64,000 nt of DNA from NCBI RefSeq assembly GCF_026151205.1, contig NC_087074.1:20019240-20083239 (forward strand), given 5' to 3'. This document shows, one piece after another, positions 40,582-51,586 of the stretch. Source of the DNA: Bolinopsis microptera (Eukaryota > Ctenophora > Tentaculata > Lobata > Bolinopsidae). Position 1 is the stretch's first letter. The number at the start of each line of letters is the position of its first letter. The notes under the pieces are model-generated. The model was given only the letters and a program-made list of their open reading frames with translations, ran no database searches and was not told the DNA's origin. The position numbers were made by a program, and so were the translations under genes.

Positions 40582-42780
40582 ATGATGGCTGTAAACAGAA
40601 CATGTGTATCTATACACGGTGAAGATGGTAACTTCATGGGTAAAAAGAGTAAATTCTCCTTTTTGCGGAGACTGCTGAATGGACGGATGAAAGAGTTGCA
40701 AAGTGTGCGTCGTCAAAAGATGAGCAACAAGTCCAGTCTCATCACAGATGAGCAAGATAATGCTGCTAATTTTACTGACAAACGTAGGAGAGTTAAACAC
40801 GTAATACGACTAGCTCAACGCCACTACACGTGCAACAAAATTGAGGAGTGTCAGGGTGACAGTAAAAAAACCTGGCAGTTAATTAATAAAGTGCGAGGAA
40901 AGCAAAATAAGCAAATGAAACCGTCATTCATGATAAACAATGAGCGTGTTATTTGTCGACGAGTTATTGCTCATGAATTTAACAAGTACTTTGTGTCAAT
41001 CGCCTCCAATCTGAACGAGGTCTATGAGAGGAGGATTGATGAAGATCCTATAATTGCTAAATCATTCACTGACTACTTGCCACAGTCCTGTCCGTCAAGT
41101 ATTTATCTCGCTGAATGTACAAGCTCTGAAATAATACAAATTATAAGTGAATTTAATAACGGTAAAGCTAGCGACATACCGGCACATGTAATGAAGCAGT
41201 GTAGTCAAACTATATCAGAACATCTTGCCAGAATTTATAACAACTGCATGAATGAAGGTGTCTTCCCTGATCAACTGAAAACGGGTAAGATAACCCCGAT
41301 ATATAAAAAAGAAGATGAGGAATTACTCGAGAATTACAGGCCAGTATCAACATTACCAGTATTTGGCAAAATATTCGAAAAAATTATTTACAGTAGATTA
41401 TACAACTTTTTCTTATCTCGAGGAATAATATTCGAAAATCAGTTCGGCTTTCGAAAAAACCACTCGACAAGTCATGCTCTTAATTACTCCGTAAATCATG
41501 TCGAAGAAAAACGGAATAATAAAAACCACGTATTAGGAATATTTATCGATCTCTCTAAAGCATTTGATACCTTACCATTTGATATGCTACTTAAGAAACT
41601 TAGTAATTACGGAGTTAGAGGAAACGCACTAAAGCTGCTCTCCAGCTATCTAAATAATAGATACCAGTATGTTAGTGTACTTGGTGAAGAATCAGAGCCT
41701 CTCCCAGTTAAACTAGGCGTACCACAAGGATCCGTTTTGGGCCCCTTGCTCTTTCTTATCTATATAAATGACATCTATAGATGTAGTACATTAGGAAAGT
41801 TTGTACTATTTGCAGATGACACAAACATCTTTGTAGCTGCTGAAACTAAGGAACTAGCATACAAAATAGCGAATGAAATTCTTGACTCTGTGTGCCAATA
41901 TATGCGCCATAATCTACTGCACATTAATGTTAAAAAATCTTGTTACATGTACTTCTCGCCTACTAAACGTAAGACCATTGATAATACTGAAAATGACTTG
42001 AATCTAGAAATTGATGGAATCCCGATCAAACAGGTTACTGAAACGAAATTTCTAGGTGTTATTATAGATGACAAACTGAGTTGGACACCTCATATCGAGA
42101 AACTAACTAAGAAATTAAACAGTATATGTGGCCGTATTTATCGAATAAAAAACTCCCTCCCCAGCCAGCTGTACAAACAGATATACCACACTCTTTTTGA
42201 ATCTCATCTAGGATACGGTATAACTGTATGGGGTGGTGTATCAATTAATAAGCTTTCACCGCTATTCCTTGCACAGAAGAAATGTGTCCGAATCTTATTT
42301 GGGGACTCGGAAGCATTTAGCGACAAGTTTAAAACTTGTTCTCGTAGCAGGCCAATCCAGTGCAGTATAAACAAGAAAGGTCAAATATCCAATGAATCAA
42401 CTATACCTCACATTAAACCGTGTTCTATATGTATCAGCTTGAGGAAGACTGGTGATAGACAAATAAGGCCACATCGCTGCCAAATACTTGGGGCAGAATT
42501 CCACTCTAGAGAATCAACAAAACCGATTTTCCAATCTAAGGAACTAATGACAGTACATAACATATATAGATACAGATGCATTACTGAAACAATGAAGATA
42601 GTGAAGAGTCATCAGCCCATATCCATGTATTCTCTATTTAAGAAGTCTGAGCTCAGAGATGACAGATTTGTGACACCACACTCATCTCACAATTTCGCAT
42701 ATAAAGGGGCAAATCTATGGAATACGTTTCTTGAACAGTCAAATGCACGTGGTAAAATAGGTTCTCTAGGCTCAATTTAA
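40582..42780 (+). CDS. LINE E ORF2, reverse transcriptase part
   Basis: A 732-residue frame with a genuine ATG but no endonuclease, so the element is 5'-truncated or the upstream part is replaced. Motifs: NYRPVSTLPVFGKIFEK, QFGFRKNHSTSHAL, FIDLSKAFDTLPFDMLLKKL, LGVPQGSVLGPLLFLIYIND, FADDTNIF and TKFLGVIIDDKLSWTPHI. The C-terminal region has RILFGDSEAFSDKFKTCSRS, LGAEFHSRESTKPIF and MTVHNIYRYRC. It differs from families A-D. Between RSRP and CQILGAEF there are about 40 residues with an extra Cys pair (KPCSICISL), which related LINEs generally lack as I recall them. The frame has no stop, so it looks young. Confidence 0.85.
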   Translation: MMAVNRTCVSIHGEDGNFMGKKSKFSFLRRLLNGRMKELQSVRRQKMSNKSSLITDEQDNAANFTDKRRRVKHVIRLAQRHYTCNKIEECQGDSKKTWQLINKVRGKQNKQMKPSFMINNERVICRRVIAHEFNKYFVSIASNLNEVYERRIDEDPIIAKSFTDYLPQSCPSSIYLAECTSSEIIQIISEFNNGKASDIPAHVMKQCSQTISEHLARIYNNCMNEGVFPDQLKTGKITPIYKKEDEELLENYRPVSTLPVFGKIFEKIIYSRLYNFFLSRGIIFENQFGFRKNHSTSHALNYSVNHVEEKRNNKNHVLGIFIDLSKAFDTLPFDMLLKKLSNYGVRGNALKLLSSYLNNRYQYVSVLGEESEPLPVKLGVPQGSVLGPLLFLIYINDIYRCSTLGKFVLFADDTNIFVAAETKELAYKIANEILDSVCQYMRHNLLHINVKKSCYMYFSPTKRKTIDNTENDLNLEIDGIPIKQVTETKFLGVIIDDKLSWTPHIEKLTKKLNSICGRIYRIKNSLPSQLYKQIYHTLFESHLGYGITVWGGVSINKLSPLFLAQKKCVRILFGDSEAFSDKFKTCSRSRPIQCSINKKGQISNESTIPHIKPCSICISLRKTGDRQIRPHRCQILGAEFHSRESTKPIFQSKELMTVHNIYRYRCITETMKIVKSHQPISMYSLFKKSELRDDRFVTPHSSHNFAYKGANLWNTFLEQSNARGKIGSLGSI

Positions 42781-44675
42781 TCCCAATTGAAGTATTCTAT
42801 CATGAAGGCTCAACACCAACCTAACAATATTAACTGGCAGGACTTAAACTTCAACACTTTCCTATGAAAAGACCCCCATTTATATTTACATCTTTTACAT
42901 TTTACACCTGTCACTCACATCATATATACACCACAAAAGAAAAAGATTCATTCAATCATTACATTATACACTCACTCCACCAAACACGCACACAACCCAT
43001 TAAAGAAGGTTACACGCGGGTGTACCGTTCGCTTTATCCGAAGGGAAAAATGATACTTTACGTAACGCGCGATTTACGTCTTGGTAGCTAAATTATTCAA
43101 GCGCTATTTGTCAGAGCGACACAAATGCGAGCGGCGCGAGCGCTTGCGCGGCTCTCTTATCCACCACTCATGTTTACATCGTACCGGGCAATGGTTCAGT
43201 TTAATTATGGTAAGGGCACAGCCTGTCAAAAACCCTTTTCGGATGATCCGTCGACACCGCCTGAAGGTGACTGCATAATAACGGATCATCGTGGAATCAA
43301 AGGTTAATAAGCTTGCAGCTTCCGATGTCAATGTATTCATCCTGGTGTCGCATGCTTGAACTGGTTTTGGACCTCTTCATGCTTTTAATTTATTTATTAT
43401 TGTTATTTAGTATTATGAGCTGATGTGTACATATACATACGGTATCTAAAAATTAAGCGTATAGCGAGCATATTTAAACAATTTTCAAGCAATAATGTTG
43501 AATGTATTGCAAGCAGCTTCAACTTAAATATCGCATAAAAATCATTTAACTCAAAACCAAAATTTTATTGGAATATAGGGAAAACTAAAATAAAATTAAT
43601 GTCAGACCCGTCGCCACTCTCAGCAGTCAACCAGGGCTCATAAAAGCTTAACAGCGCCTGGGTCCGTTCACCAACTGTGCTAATGTGAGTGGCGGTGTGG
43701 TAAGACCCATTTTTAACAGCGTGAATATTTATTAAATACAAGCGCGCTAGCTGCTAGCATACTTGTTTCATTTAATTTTAAATCAAATTTATTCGGATAT
43801 ATATTTATTGATTATGTATTGAATTGGTGATAAATAATAAAATTGTCTTTTCTCAAAAAATTGTCTTTTCTCAATACAAGATAATACTCTCTCACTCTAT
43901 CAGGCCGCGCAAACACCCTCACTACGTTCGGGCGTTATCATGCGCAGCCCTCAGAGCGCGAGAGTATTATTGCGTTATAAGTATTCCAACACGTTGAAAA
44001 CATGTTCAATGTTCACAATGGGGAAATTTTCCTTTCGATCTAGTATCTTCTTTACTTAATTCTTTTATTACTACTTATTCTTTTTTATAGTTCATAATGG
44101 TCTTTTTTCTTTTGTTAACACTACCTTTCTTTTTTTCAATACATTTTGTTAGACTTAACCGGTTGATAGATGTTTGTAGAAAGAGGATTCTGATTGTTAT
44201 CGTAGAGTATCAACCGGTACGTATAACTATATATTTACAATGATCAATGATGGATAATTGATATAACTATTTGAGTTTATATTATTGGTGTAGTAAATTC
44301 TATTTATTACAGGTTCTGTTTCTATTTCTATAGTACAACCAAATCCAGCGAGTTTCTCTTCTCAACACTCAAGTCTATCGTATCCCGTGAACACACATAT
44401 TAACACATTTAACATTGATATATTATTGTATTCTGATACATTTTACCAATGCGGAGAGTAGATGTCATTCAATATTGACTTATATGATCGGTTTCAAGGC
44501 CAGAAGTTACCAATCGGTATGAAAGCCACTAAATCTTTTAATAAAATTAATCTCATTTGACTCAGGATTTGACAGGACAGGAATTGTTGTTATAATTATG
44601 AAATTTGTTATAATTATGATGTATTAGAACATCTCGTAAATTTAAATGTTAAAAACAACGATTATTTATTTACAG
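42781..44675. other. LINE E 3' region and gene-poor interval
   Basis: The first few hundred bases are probably the LINE E 3' untranslated region. A third pyrimidine-repeat copy lies at 44026-44135. An open stretch at 44313-44460 (SVSISIVQPNPASFSSQHSS) after an ATTACAG acceptor may be an exon. Nothing else is supported. Confidence 0.4.
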
Positions 44676-44968
44676 ATAAAAGAGAAGGTGAAGCGATATT
44701 CACAACACGTCCTCTTCTGAGGAATGTTCAGAACCACGCAGTGAGCAGACATGCTGAAATAAAGTCTTTGAAATCTAAAATAGTACCCCTCTGTGCAAAT
44801 AACATGTCACTAAAGAGTGAAATCAAGACCCACGGAATTAATAGTGCTCTCAGTATTTATATTCCGAAGAGTGTATATCTTATGACGAATGGACAAACGA
44901 GGAAACTCGTGTACAATAAAAATCCTGCCAAATATGGTAGCCTAGCTACGTGTACAAGTTCGAGTTAA
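44676..44968 (+). CDS. Candidate terminal exon, unknown
   Basis: After a TTTACAG acceptor at 44675 the frame (phase needing one upstream base) reads KREGEAIFTTRPLLRNV, then IKSLKSKIVPLCANNMSLKS, SIYIPKSVYLMTNGQTRKL and a stop. Protein-like composition over 96 codons. No domain recognised; it may belong with exons near 44160 or 44313. Confidence 0.4.
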
Positions 44969-45974
44969 AAATGAAAAAACAGAAACAAAATGTTAAATCC
45001 TTAAGTCTATTTGACGTACAAAGCCCTTCGGTTCGGAACAAACAAATTGTACCACAATTTGCTATTTTATGGGATTTACTAGAAAGATGCTAAATGAGCT
45101 TTGATAAGCTTCACTAGGCTTCGACCCAGTATCGTACTTAGCTATAATATATAATAGTATTTCAAGAAAACAGTTTGATAATAGAAGACGGTAACTTAAT
45201 AATTTGATAATTTACTATTTTACTTCGCTTCGACTCAGTATTGTACGCACTGTAAAACGAGTTAAACACAGAACTGTTAATTGTTAAAAAGATGATAGTA
45301 AATAAGTTTAAAATAAAAGAAGGACAATGCAAACTGTTTCCATCAATATAATGGCAATATCAATTATCAATAGCCACAGCTGATTGTCACCCCTAGTAGA
45401 TTATTCGCAGATAAGTGTCCAGAGTAATACAGCACTTTTCCTATTTCTAATTGGCTTAAAGTTTGAGCTGACTTCGGTAGAAAACATGGAATTTGTTAGT
45501 AACAGCAGTCTATTAGCAGACAACAAATTAATGATTATTGGAGTATATTGGATCTGTCTATGGCATACTTTCAAATATCGTAAGAGAAGGGAAGAAGAGT
45601 AACTACGTGAAAGCCGGGATGAAGCAGCAAGGGAATGGGATAGGACGAGAATAATAGGGTGGCAAAAATGGTTACATTCCATTAACCCCACCTTTCCTCT
45701 ATATGAATATTATATGATAATGGGATACAGATTGTTAACCTGATCCATCAACTACATCTCGGTGAGTTTAGTTATAAGCTAGTTAAGTATAACTTTGTTT
45801 GATAAGTTGTTTCTAATTGTCTCGTAATAGGTTAGAGATTATCTAATAATGAATTGTTTGCATTGAACTATTATATTGATTAGTGCTATTTATTGATATA
45901 CATTATTTCAGCTTGTTTAGACATCAACTGTTGTTCCATTGCTAAAAGAGATCAATTTACATAGATAAACAAAA

Positions 45975-46157
45975 ATGGAAGAAGAGGAAAAGAGGGTGAA
46001 AGCAGACAAAAGAAAGGGAGAATGGAAGACAGGAAGGAGGGTGTGGTGTTTGAGATGTGAAAGGTACGGACACTCATCCAGAGAGTGTAGGGAAGAAAAA
46101 AGGTGCTACAATTGTAAGACCACAGGACATGAGGCGAGGGACTGTTACATGCGGTAA
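45975..46157 (+). CDS. Small protein with two CCHC zinc knuckles
   Basis: A 60-residue frame from a genuine ATG: a Glu/Lys-rich N terminus, then CLRCERYGHSSREC and CYNCKTTGHEARDC. Both are canonical C-x2-C-x4-H-x4-C knuckles that bind single-stranded nucleic acid. Origin may be a host gene or a gag-like source. The duplicate near 46904 is degraded. A 5' untranslated exon probably begins at 45912. Confidence 0.5.
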   Translation: MEEEEKRVKADKRKGEWKTGRRVWCLRCERYGHSSRECREEKRCYNCKTTGHEARDCYMR

Positions 46158-46160
46158 GGT

Positions 46161-46496
46161 GTGAAGGGGCAATTTTATGTAGGCAAAAATTGGAATCCCA
46201 ATTTAACTGGAGGCCTTAGAATCCCGAGTCACCTTTGGGAGAACTTTGAGTTTGATGAACTCACTATAAATCAACGGCAACATGGAGATGCTAACGAAAA
46301 ATGGAGTGGTATGCTTGGCAGGATTCGTATTGGCCGTCAGAGTCTAGAAGACATTAACATTCTGCAAGAGCGGCTTATCCCAGTCAGACCATGCGAACTG
46401 CCTAGCCAACACTTGGATCAAATCGTTGATTACTACCTCAGTTTACAGAAACACATTCCATCAATCCCACCTTTCCTTTATATGAATATTATATGA
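46161..46496 (+). mobile_element. PIF1/Helitron-type helicase scrap
   Basis: The frame contains LTGGLRIPSHLWENFEFDEL, TINQRQHGDANEKWSGMLGR and RIRIGRQSLEDINILQERL, which resemble the middle of PIF1-family helicases as found in Helitrons (LW..F...ELT.N.RQ..D). Only about 80 codons remain. It directly follows the zinc-knuckle frame after one stop codon. Confidence 0.5.
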
Positions 46497-47233
46497 TAGT
46501 ACTGGGAGATAACAATAACTTAAAATAAATTATGATGTAACAAGCGAGATGATTTAGTTGTTTACCTCTGGGTAGTTTATAACTTTATTTCTTTAGGTGG
46601 GAATTTGTTACATTCCATTAACCCCACCTTCCTGGATATTATATGATAATGGGATACAGATTGTTAACCTGATCCATCAACTACATCTCGGTGAGTTTAG
46701 TTAAAGGCTAGTTAGGTATAACTTTGTTTGATAAGTTGTCTCTAATTGTCTCGTAATAGGTTAGAGATTATCTAATAATTAATTATTTGCATTGAACTAT
46801 TATATTGATTAGTGCTATTTATTGATATACATTATTTCAGCTTGTTTAGACATCAACTGTTGTTTCATTGCTAAGAGAGATCAACTTACATAGATCAACA
46901 AAAATGAAAGAAGAGGAAAAGAGGGTGAAAGCAGAGAAAAGAAAGGGAGAATGGAAGACAGAAACAAAGGTGTGGTGTTTTAGATGCGAGAAAGGTACGG
47001 ACACATATCAAGAGATTGTACATATATAATATATATATACAAAATATTGCCTGCGTACATATAATTGGCAATTTTTACTTTATCTTATTTAGAATATAAT
47101 TCTGTTTAAGGGTGGAGAACCACTTTAATATGAGATATATATAATATATACTTTAACATATATATATATATACTTTAACATGTTTAATATGAGATAGAAT
47201 AGATGATATAAATGTTAGATTATCTCATGTAAT

Positions 47234-47710
47234 ATGAAAGCAAGGAAAGCAGTTCCTGCTAGTATGGCTCCTGATAGTTTAATGGGTTCATCACTTTCAC
47301 CAAATCTGAGAGTGAGTGATAGATATTTGTTTACATTCCACATATGTACTCGTTACGAGGGACAGAGTTATGACATATCTGAGGGATGTACAACCCGAAG
47401 CTGTAAGGGCCAGGATGCCCGCTTTCAAGGAAAAGAGACCTAAAAGGCCCTTTACGGCTAATGGGCCAAACTAGCTATACTCCGCTGATGGGCATGACAA
47501 GCTATGCGGATACCAGAACTCGACCTTTCCGCTATAGATTTATGGGTATAACATTGTTAGAGATCTCTCTTTATAACTACATTACACCCTTTAATAAGTA
47601 GTAATAATAATAATCTGTACTATTTGCAGGGTGTTGAGTTTGAGGGTGCGGGTTACAACGATGTCCACGTTACAACCAACAGCAAAAAAGTAATATACAA
47701 TGCAGAGTAG
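47234..47710 (+). CDS. Tiny two-exon candidate gene
   Basis: Exons 47234-47311 (donor GTGAGT) and 47630-47710 (acceptor TATTTGCAG) join in phase 0 to 52 residues: MKARKAVPASMAPDSLMGS at the start and GVEFEGAGYNDVHVTTNSKK near the end. Function unknown. Supported only by clean splice signals and frame. Confidence 0.35.
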
Positions 47711-48870
47711 GAAAAAAAGAAACTCTATTTCGCTGTAAAATATCAGCGTTACAGTTTAATTTTAGCTGAGTTATAACTAACAAGAGTATATAACTAAACC
47801 TGGAGTTTATTTAGTTATACTCAGAGGTTAATATATAGGAGGTTAATATATATTACTGATACATCATCGTAGATAGGGTGTATAGGATTAGCATCGTGGC
47901 CGATATTTGGATTTGACCAAGAGATGCTAAATGTCAGAGTGCTCGAAAAACGCAGTGAGTAATTTTTGTAAACAATTGAAAGTCACTCTCTGAAGAATGA
48001 TTTTACAGGTGAGGGGCCGAGGGCTAGATGAAGAAGAACACGCCTGAATCAATTGTTTATTTTTAGTAGATTTGTATTCTTGATACGGCATCTAGGTGTT
48101 TAATTTCTTTACATTTTCATCGTGTGCTTAAAAAAAGCTAAATGCTAGAGATATATTACATCTCTACACAAAAAAAGAAATACAAAATTAAATAAAAGAA
48201 AAAGAAGAATACTAAGGAGGAGGAGACTGTTTGAAATTAAATTTGTAGTAAGTTTAGCTCTGTACAATTCTAATAATCTAGAATGTAAGATATTTTAAAA
48301 ATTTCTAAGACTAGACCTAAAAATTAATGTGTAGTTATTTTAATAGAATTCTGCTTAGGCTATTCCACACTATCCCCCCCCCCCCCCCCAGAATAATCCC
48401 AGGAGAAGAGGTATTCCTTTGTGACAACAGGCAAGATATCATGTAATTATACTTGAAAGTCGACTAGAAACGGTTTACTAAGGAGGTAATCTGGAAATAT
48501 TTTCGGTGTCGGCTCATCTGATTTCTTCAACATGGAATTAACCAACTAGTAAAACGAAATGCAACAGAACAGCAGTCTGTGTTTGTGAAGCGACGAACAT
48601 TTCAATTTGAAATCTCCAACTGCTAGACATACAGAAAAAGAAACAATTATCTTAATGCTATCCCAGTTTGGATCTAAACCAATTCCTTGATATCATCGTA
48701 AAAACATTCCTGGCTGATGGACTCTATCCAAGTTACTCAGGAATTCAAGTTATGATGAATTCGTTAGTTGCGTTTCAAAAAATTTGACCAATACTTACGG
48801 AAGAAGAAACAATTATCCTAATGCTACCCAAGTTTGGACATAAACCAATTCCTAGAGATCGACGTAATAA
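47711..48870. other. Gene-free interval
   Basis: No coding frame is supported. A 16-base C run lies at 48374-48389. The first of the dispersed CTAATGCTATCCCAG-type repeats is at about 48655. Confidence 0.4.
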
Positions 48871-49320
48871 ACATTGTAAGGAGCGCAACTCTCCAATCAA
48901 TTACAATACAGCTTAAACGGATTATACGGTTAGTAATTCTAATTTACAATAATAGTTAATTTTACGTCAGATCCATCCATGTTTTTAAAGTTTTTTTAAT
49001 CTACTATAACTAAATAACTACAGCATTATCATATATCATAGTAATATGTACACATTCAATTTGTAGGTGAAATCAAAGGGGAAACAACTGCCGCCTCAAC
49101 CTGACTTTGTAGACTGGTCTGCTCTGTTAGATGACGTATTTAGTTTAAGGAGCGCAACTCTCCAGTCAATTACAATACAGTTACGGATTATACGGTTAGT
49201 AATTCTAATTTACAATAATAGTTAATTTTACGTCAGATCCATCCATGTTTTTAAAGTTTTTATCTACTATAACTAAATAACTACAGCATTATCATATCAT
49301 AGTAGTATAATAATAAGCAA
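48828..49320. repeat. Dispersed repeat with GGAGCGCAACTCTCCA core (three copies)
   Basis: The core and following GGATTATACGGTTAGTAATT recur at about 48880, 49150 and 51197. The 48828 and 51147 copies also share the upstream phrase with CCAAGTTTGGACATAAACCA. In the 49150 copy the repeat directly follows a coding-like exon (VKSKGKQLPPQPDFVDWSAL, 49067-49145) and supplies its end. Confidence 0.75.
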
Positions 49321-49619
49321 AATATTTTCGTCTATCCTGAAACAGACTTAGGGGATACAAAAGTCACTACACCAGTCGGAAAATGGTTTCATTACTGTCG
49401 TCAAAGACATAACTCCGAATCTATACAACAAATTCTGTTGTGTTTGAGTTTTACCTTGAATCAACTTGATACATATTTTCATTTTAACAAAAAACACTGT
49501 TTAATATACAAAGAATTGTAAACTTGGTTAAAACTTAAACATAACCTTTCATTACAGATACGGGAGACTGAATATATGTTTGGTACCCAGAGGAACTAAA
49601 ATTAAATATGAGGGTTGTA

Positions 49620-49962
49620 CGAGGCGATTTTGGCCGCCACTAAAGCAGTGCTCGACGCAACATTTGGCCAAATGGAGCGCCGAACGTTGGCCACGGACAC
49701 ATGTGGTCCAGCTACGTGCAAACGATCGTGATCAACGCGGCCCGCGCGGTCATCTACGACCCGAAGAAACGCTGGGAACCAATGAGGGCGCTGCTGACGA
49801 TCGTCCAGAAGATACCTTTAATGAGTCTGGACAGGGTTGAAATAGCCACCCAGACCGAGCAAGAACGCCCGGACAACAGCGCGGACGCCGACGACGCAAG
49901 CGACCGCAAAAGCGATCACCAGGAGGACGAGAACCTGGTTGTCCTTGACCACTGGTGGTAAG
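49620..49962 (+). CDS. GC-rich exon-like patch, unknown protein
   Basis: A sharply GC-richer stretch in AT-rich DNA. One frame reads MWSSYVQTIVINAARAVIY, DPKKRWEPMRALLTIVQ, then an acidic, Glu/Asp/Ser-rich tail ending VVLDHWW. A GTAAGC donor overlaps the stop. An acceptor ATTACAG at 49557 opens the region. A second frame is also open, so the reading frame is not certain. Base composition suggests a separate origin. Confidence 0.35.
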
Positions 49963-50274
49963 CACGCTCCACGAAACAGTGTTTTTCAACACTTAAACGT
50001 ATCCTTTCGAACATATCCGCATATATCATTTCATCATTTCTCTTCCGTGCAGGACTAGTCTTCGGGAAACCTGCACGTTAAACGTTTTTCTTCATTGCTT
50101 GCCTTCCGCTCCCTCACCTTTTATGAAAGAGAGGGGAACATTTGTTTAAAGATCTGCTTATGCTATTTTCTCTTTAGCAAATAGCAGGATAGTGGCAGAC
50201 ACTGCCTCAGTTCGGCAGAAAAAAAAGGAACCAAAAACCCCAGCAGCTCCTCTCGTTGGAATTTTAATTCCAGT

Positions 50275-50858
50275 TTATTGGGTATTATAGTAATATAATA
50301 ATAAGCAAAATATAGTGTCTAATATTCTCAGCGGCCACGGGTTATTATATATATTGATTAATCGGATACAACAATTCCGGAATTCGTGTTCGATAGCTAC
50401 GATAGCCACAATCTGGGCCCTGGGGGGCAAAAAGGAGCTGATGTCTTTCACCAGCTTGCTGAAATCATCGGCTCCGAAGGGCATGGAAAAGGCAAAGCCG
50501 AAGATGGTATCATTGGGGGCCTCGCAACTCACAGCCCCACAAACTACATCGGCATCCTTTTCTCCACCTCGCCGAGCAAGAGAGGTTTGGGGACCCCAAC
50601 TAAGAACTATCCTGGCCCAAGTATAGGAACCCCCTTCAGTTGTTCAGGTCACGAAAGAAGGAAGAGCCCTCTCCTAACAAAAACTCAAGTCTGGACATAC
50701 CAGCATTCCGACTTGATAACGAGATTGACATGACAGTTAAGATCGTCAACAAGAACGTGAAGAAACCGAAACCAGGTTTCACCCCGTTCTTTTGGAAGAA
50801 CCGAACATATCCTTTTCCATGCAGAAAGTGGTCACCTTTACATGTGTGGAAAGTTTGA
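50275..50858. CDS. GC-rich patch with competing frames
   Basis: The - strand frame (about 50275-50570) reads FGFAFSMPFGADDFSKLV and DISSFLPPRAQIVAIVAIEH, quite protein-like. The + strand offers overlapping frames and then a separate one (50600-50858) with RLDNEIDMTVKIVNKNVKK and PGFTPFFWKNRTYPFP. I cannot decide which is real; both strands may carry fragments of different genes. Confidence 0.25.
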
Positions 50859-51021
50859 ATAAGATGTGTACATCATATATTAAGAAAAGTAATTAATGTC
50901 CCACCTTGCTCCTACCCAAACTTGCCCAAAAGCTGATACACTTTAAAGTATCTCTTAAACTGACGAGTTTTATCAGCTGATTTATAATTTCATAACATTA
51001 TTATTGTTTATTTCTCCAGAC

Positions 51022-51138
51022 ATGGACGTTTTAAATAGTGTAAAGAGTCGAGGGGAAAGAGCATGGAGGGAGAACAGGAGCTTTGATGAAGCGGTGGTGA
51101 ATCCTAGTGAGAAGAAAAGAACTGCTAAACTTACCTAA
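51022..51138 (+). CDS. Small exon candidate repeated downstream
   Basis: After TTTCTCCAG the frame starts MDVLNSVKSRGERAWRENRS and ends 38 codons later. The acceptor and first codons recur at about 51390 (ATGGACGTTTTAAATG) and, modified, in each unit of the tandem array, so this exon seeded the array. Confidence 0.35.
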   Translation: MDVLNSVKSRGERAWRENRSFDEAVVNPSEKKRTAKLT

Positions 51139-51586
51139 TGCTATCCAAGTTTGGACATAAACCAGGTTTCCTCGATATTGACGTAATAAACATTGTAAGG
51201 AGCGCAACTCTCCAGTCAATTACAATACAGTTTAAACGGATTATACGGTTAGTAATTCTAATTTACAATAATAGTTAATTATTAATTAATTGCCCAAAAG
51301 CTGATACACTTTAATAAAGTGTCTCTTAAACTAACGAGTTTAATCAGCTGCTTTATAATTTCATTACATTATTATTGTTTATTTCTCCAGACATGGACGT
51401 TTTAAATGTTAGCTCTACACTATGTAGGAAAAAGAAGTCATCGGAATCGAAAGATATTATAGAAAGGTAATGTATACAAATTAATTGATTAAAAATTAGA
51501 TGAACTTAAATGAAATTCCCGCCGTTTTATTTAAAAGATTATTATTGCAAACGGTGAGTTGATAAAACAAGCCATGTTATAATAGC

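Larger units (their letters stand above)
45672..46960. repeat. Direct duplication carrying a CCHC-knuckle gene
   Basis: A block of about 350 bp starting ACATTCCATTAACCCCACC occurs at 45672-46030 and again at about 46610-46960. It includes an intron acceptor (TTATTTCAG) and the 5' end of the knuckle frame. The two copies differ by scattered substitutions and small indels. Confidence 0.8.
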
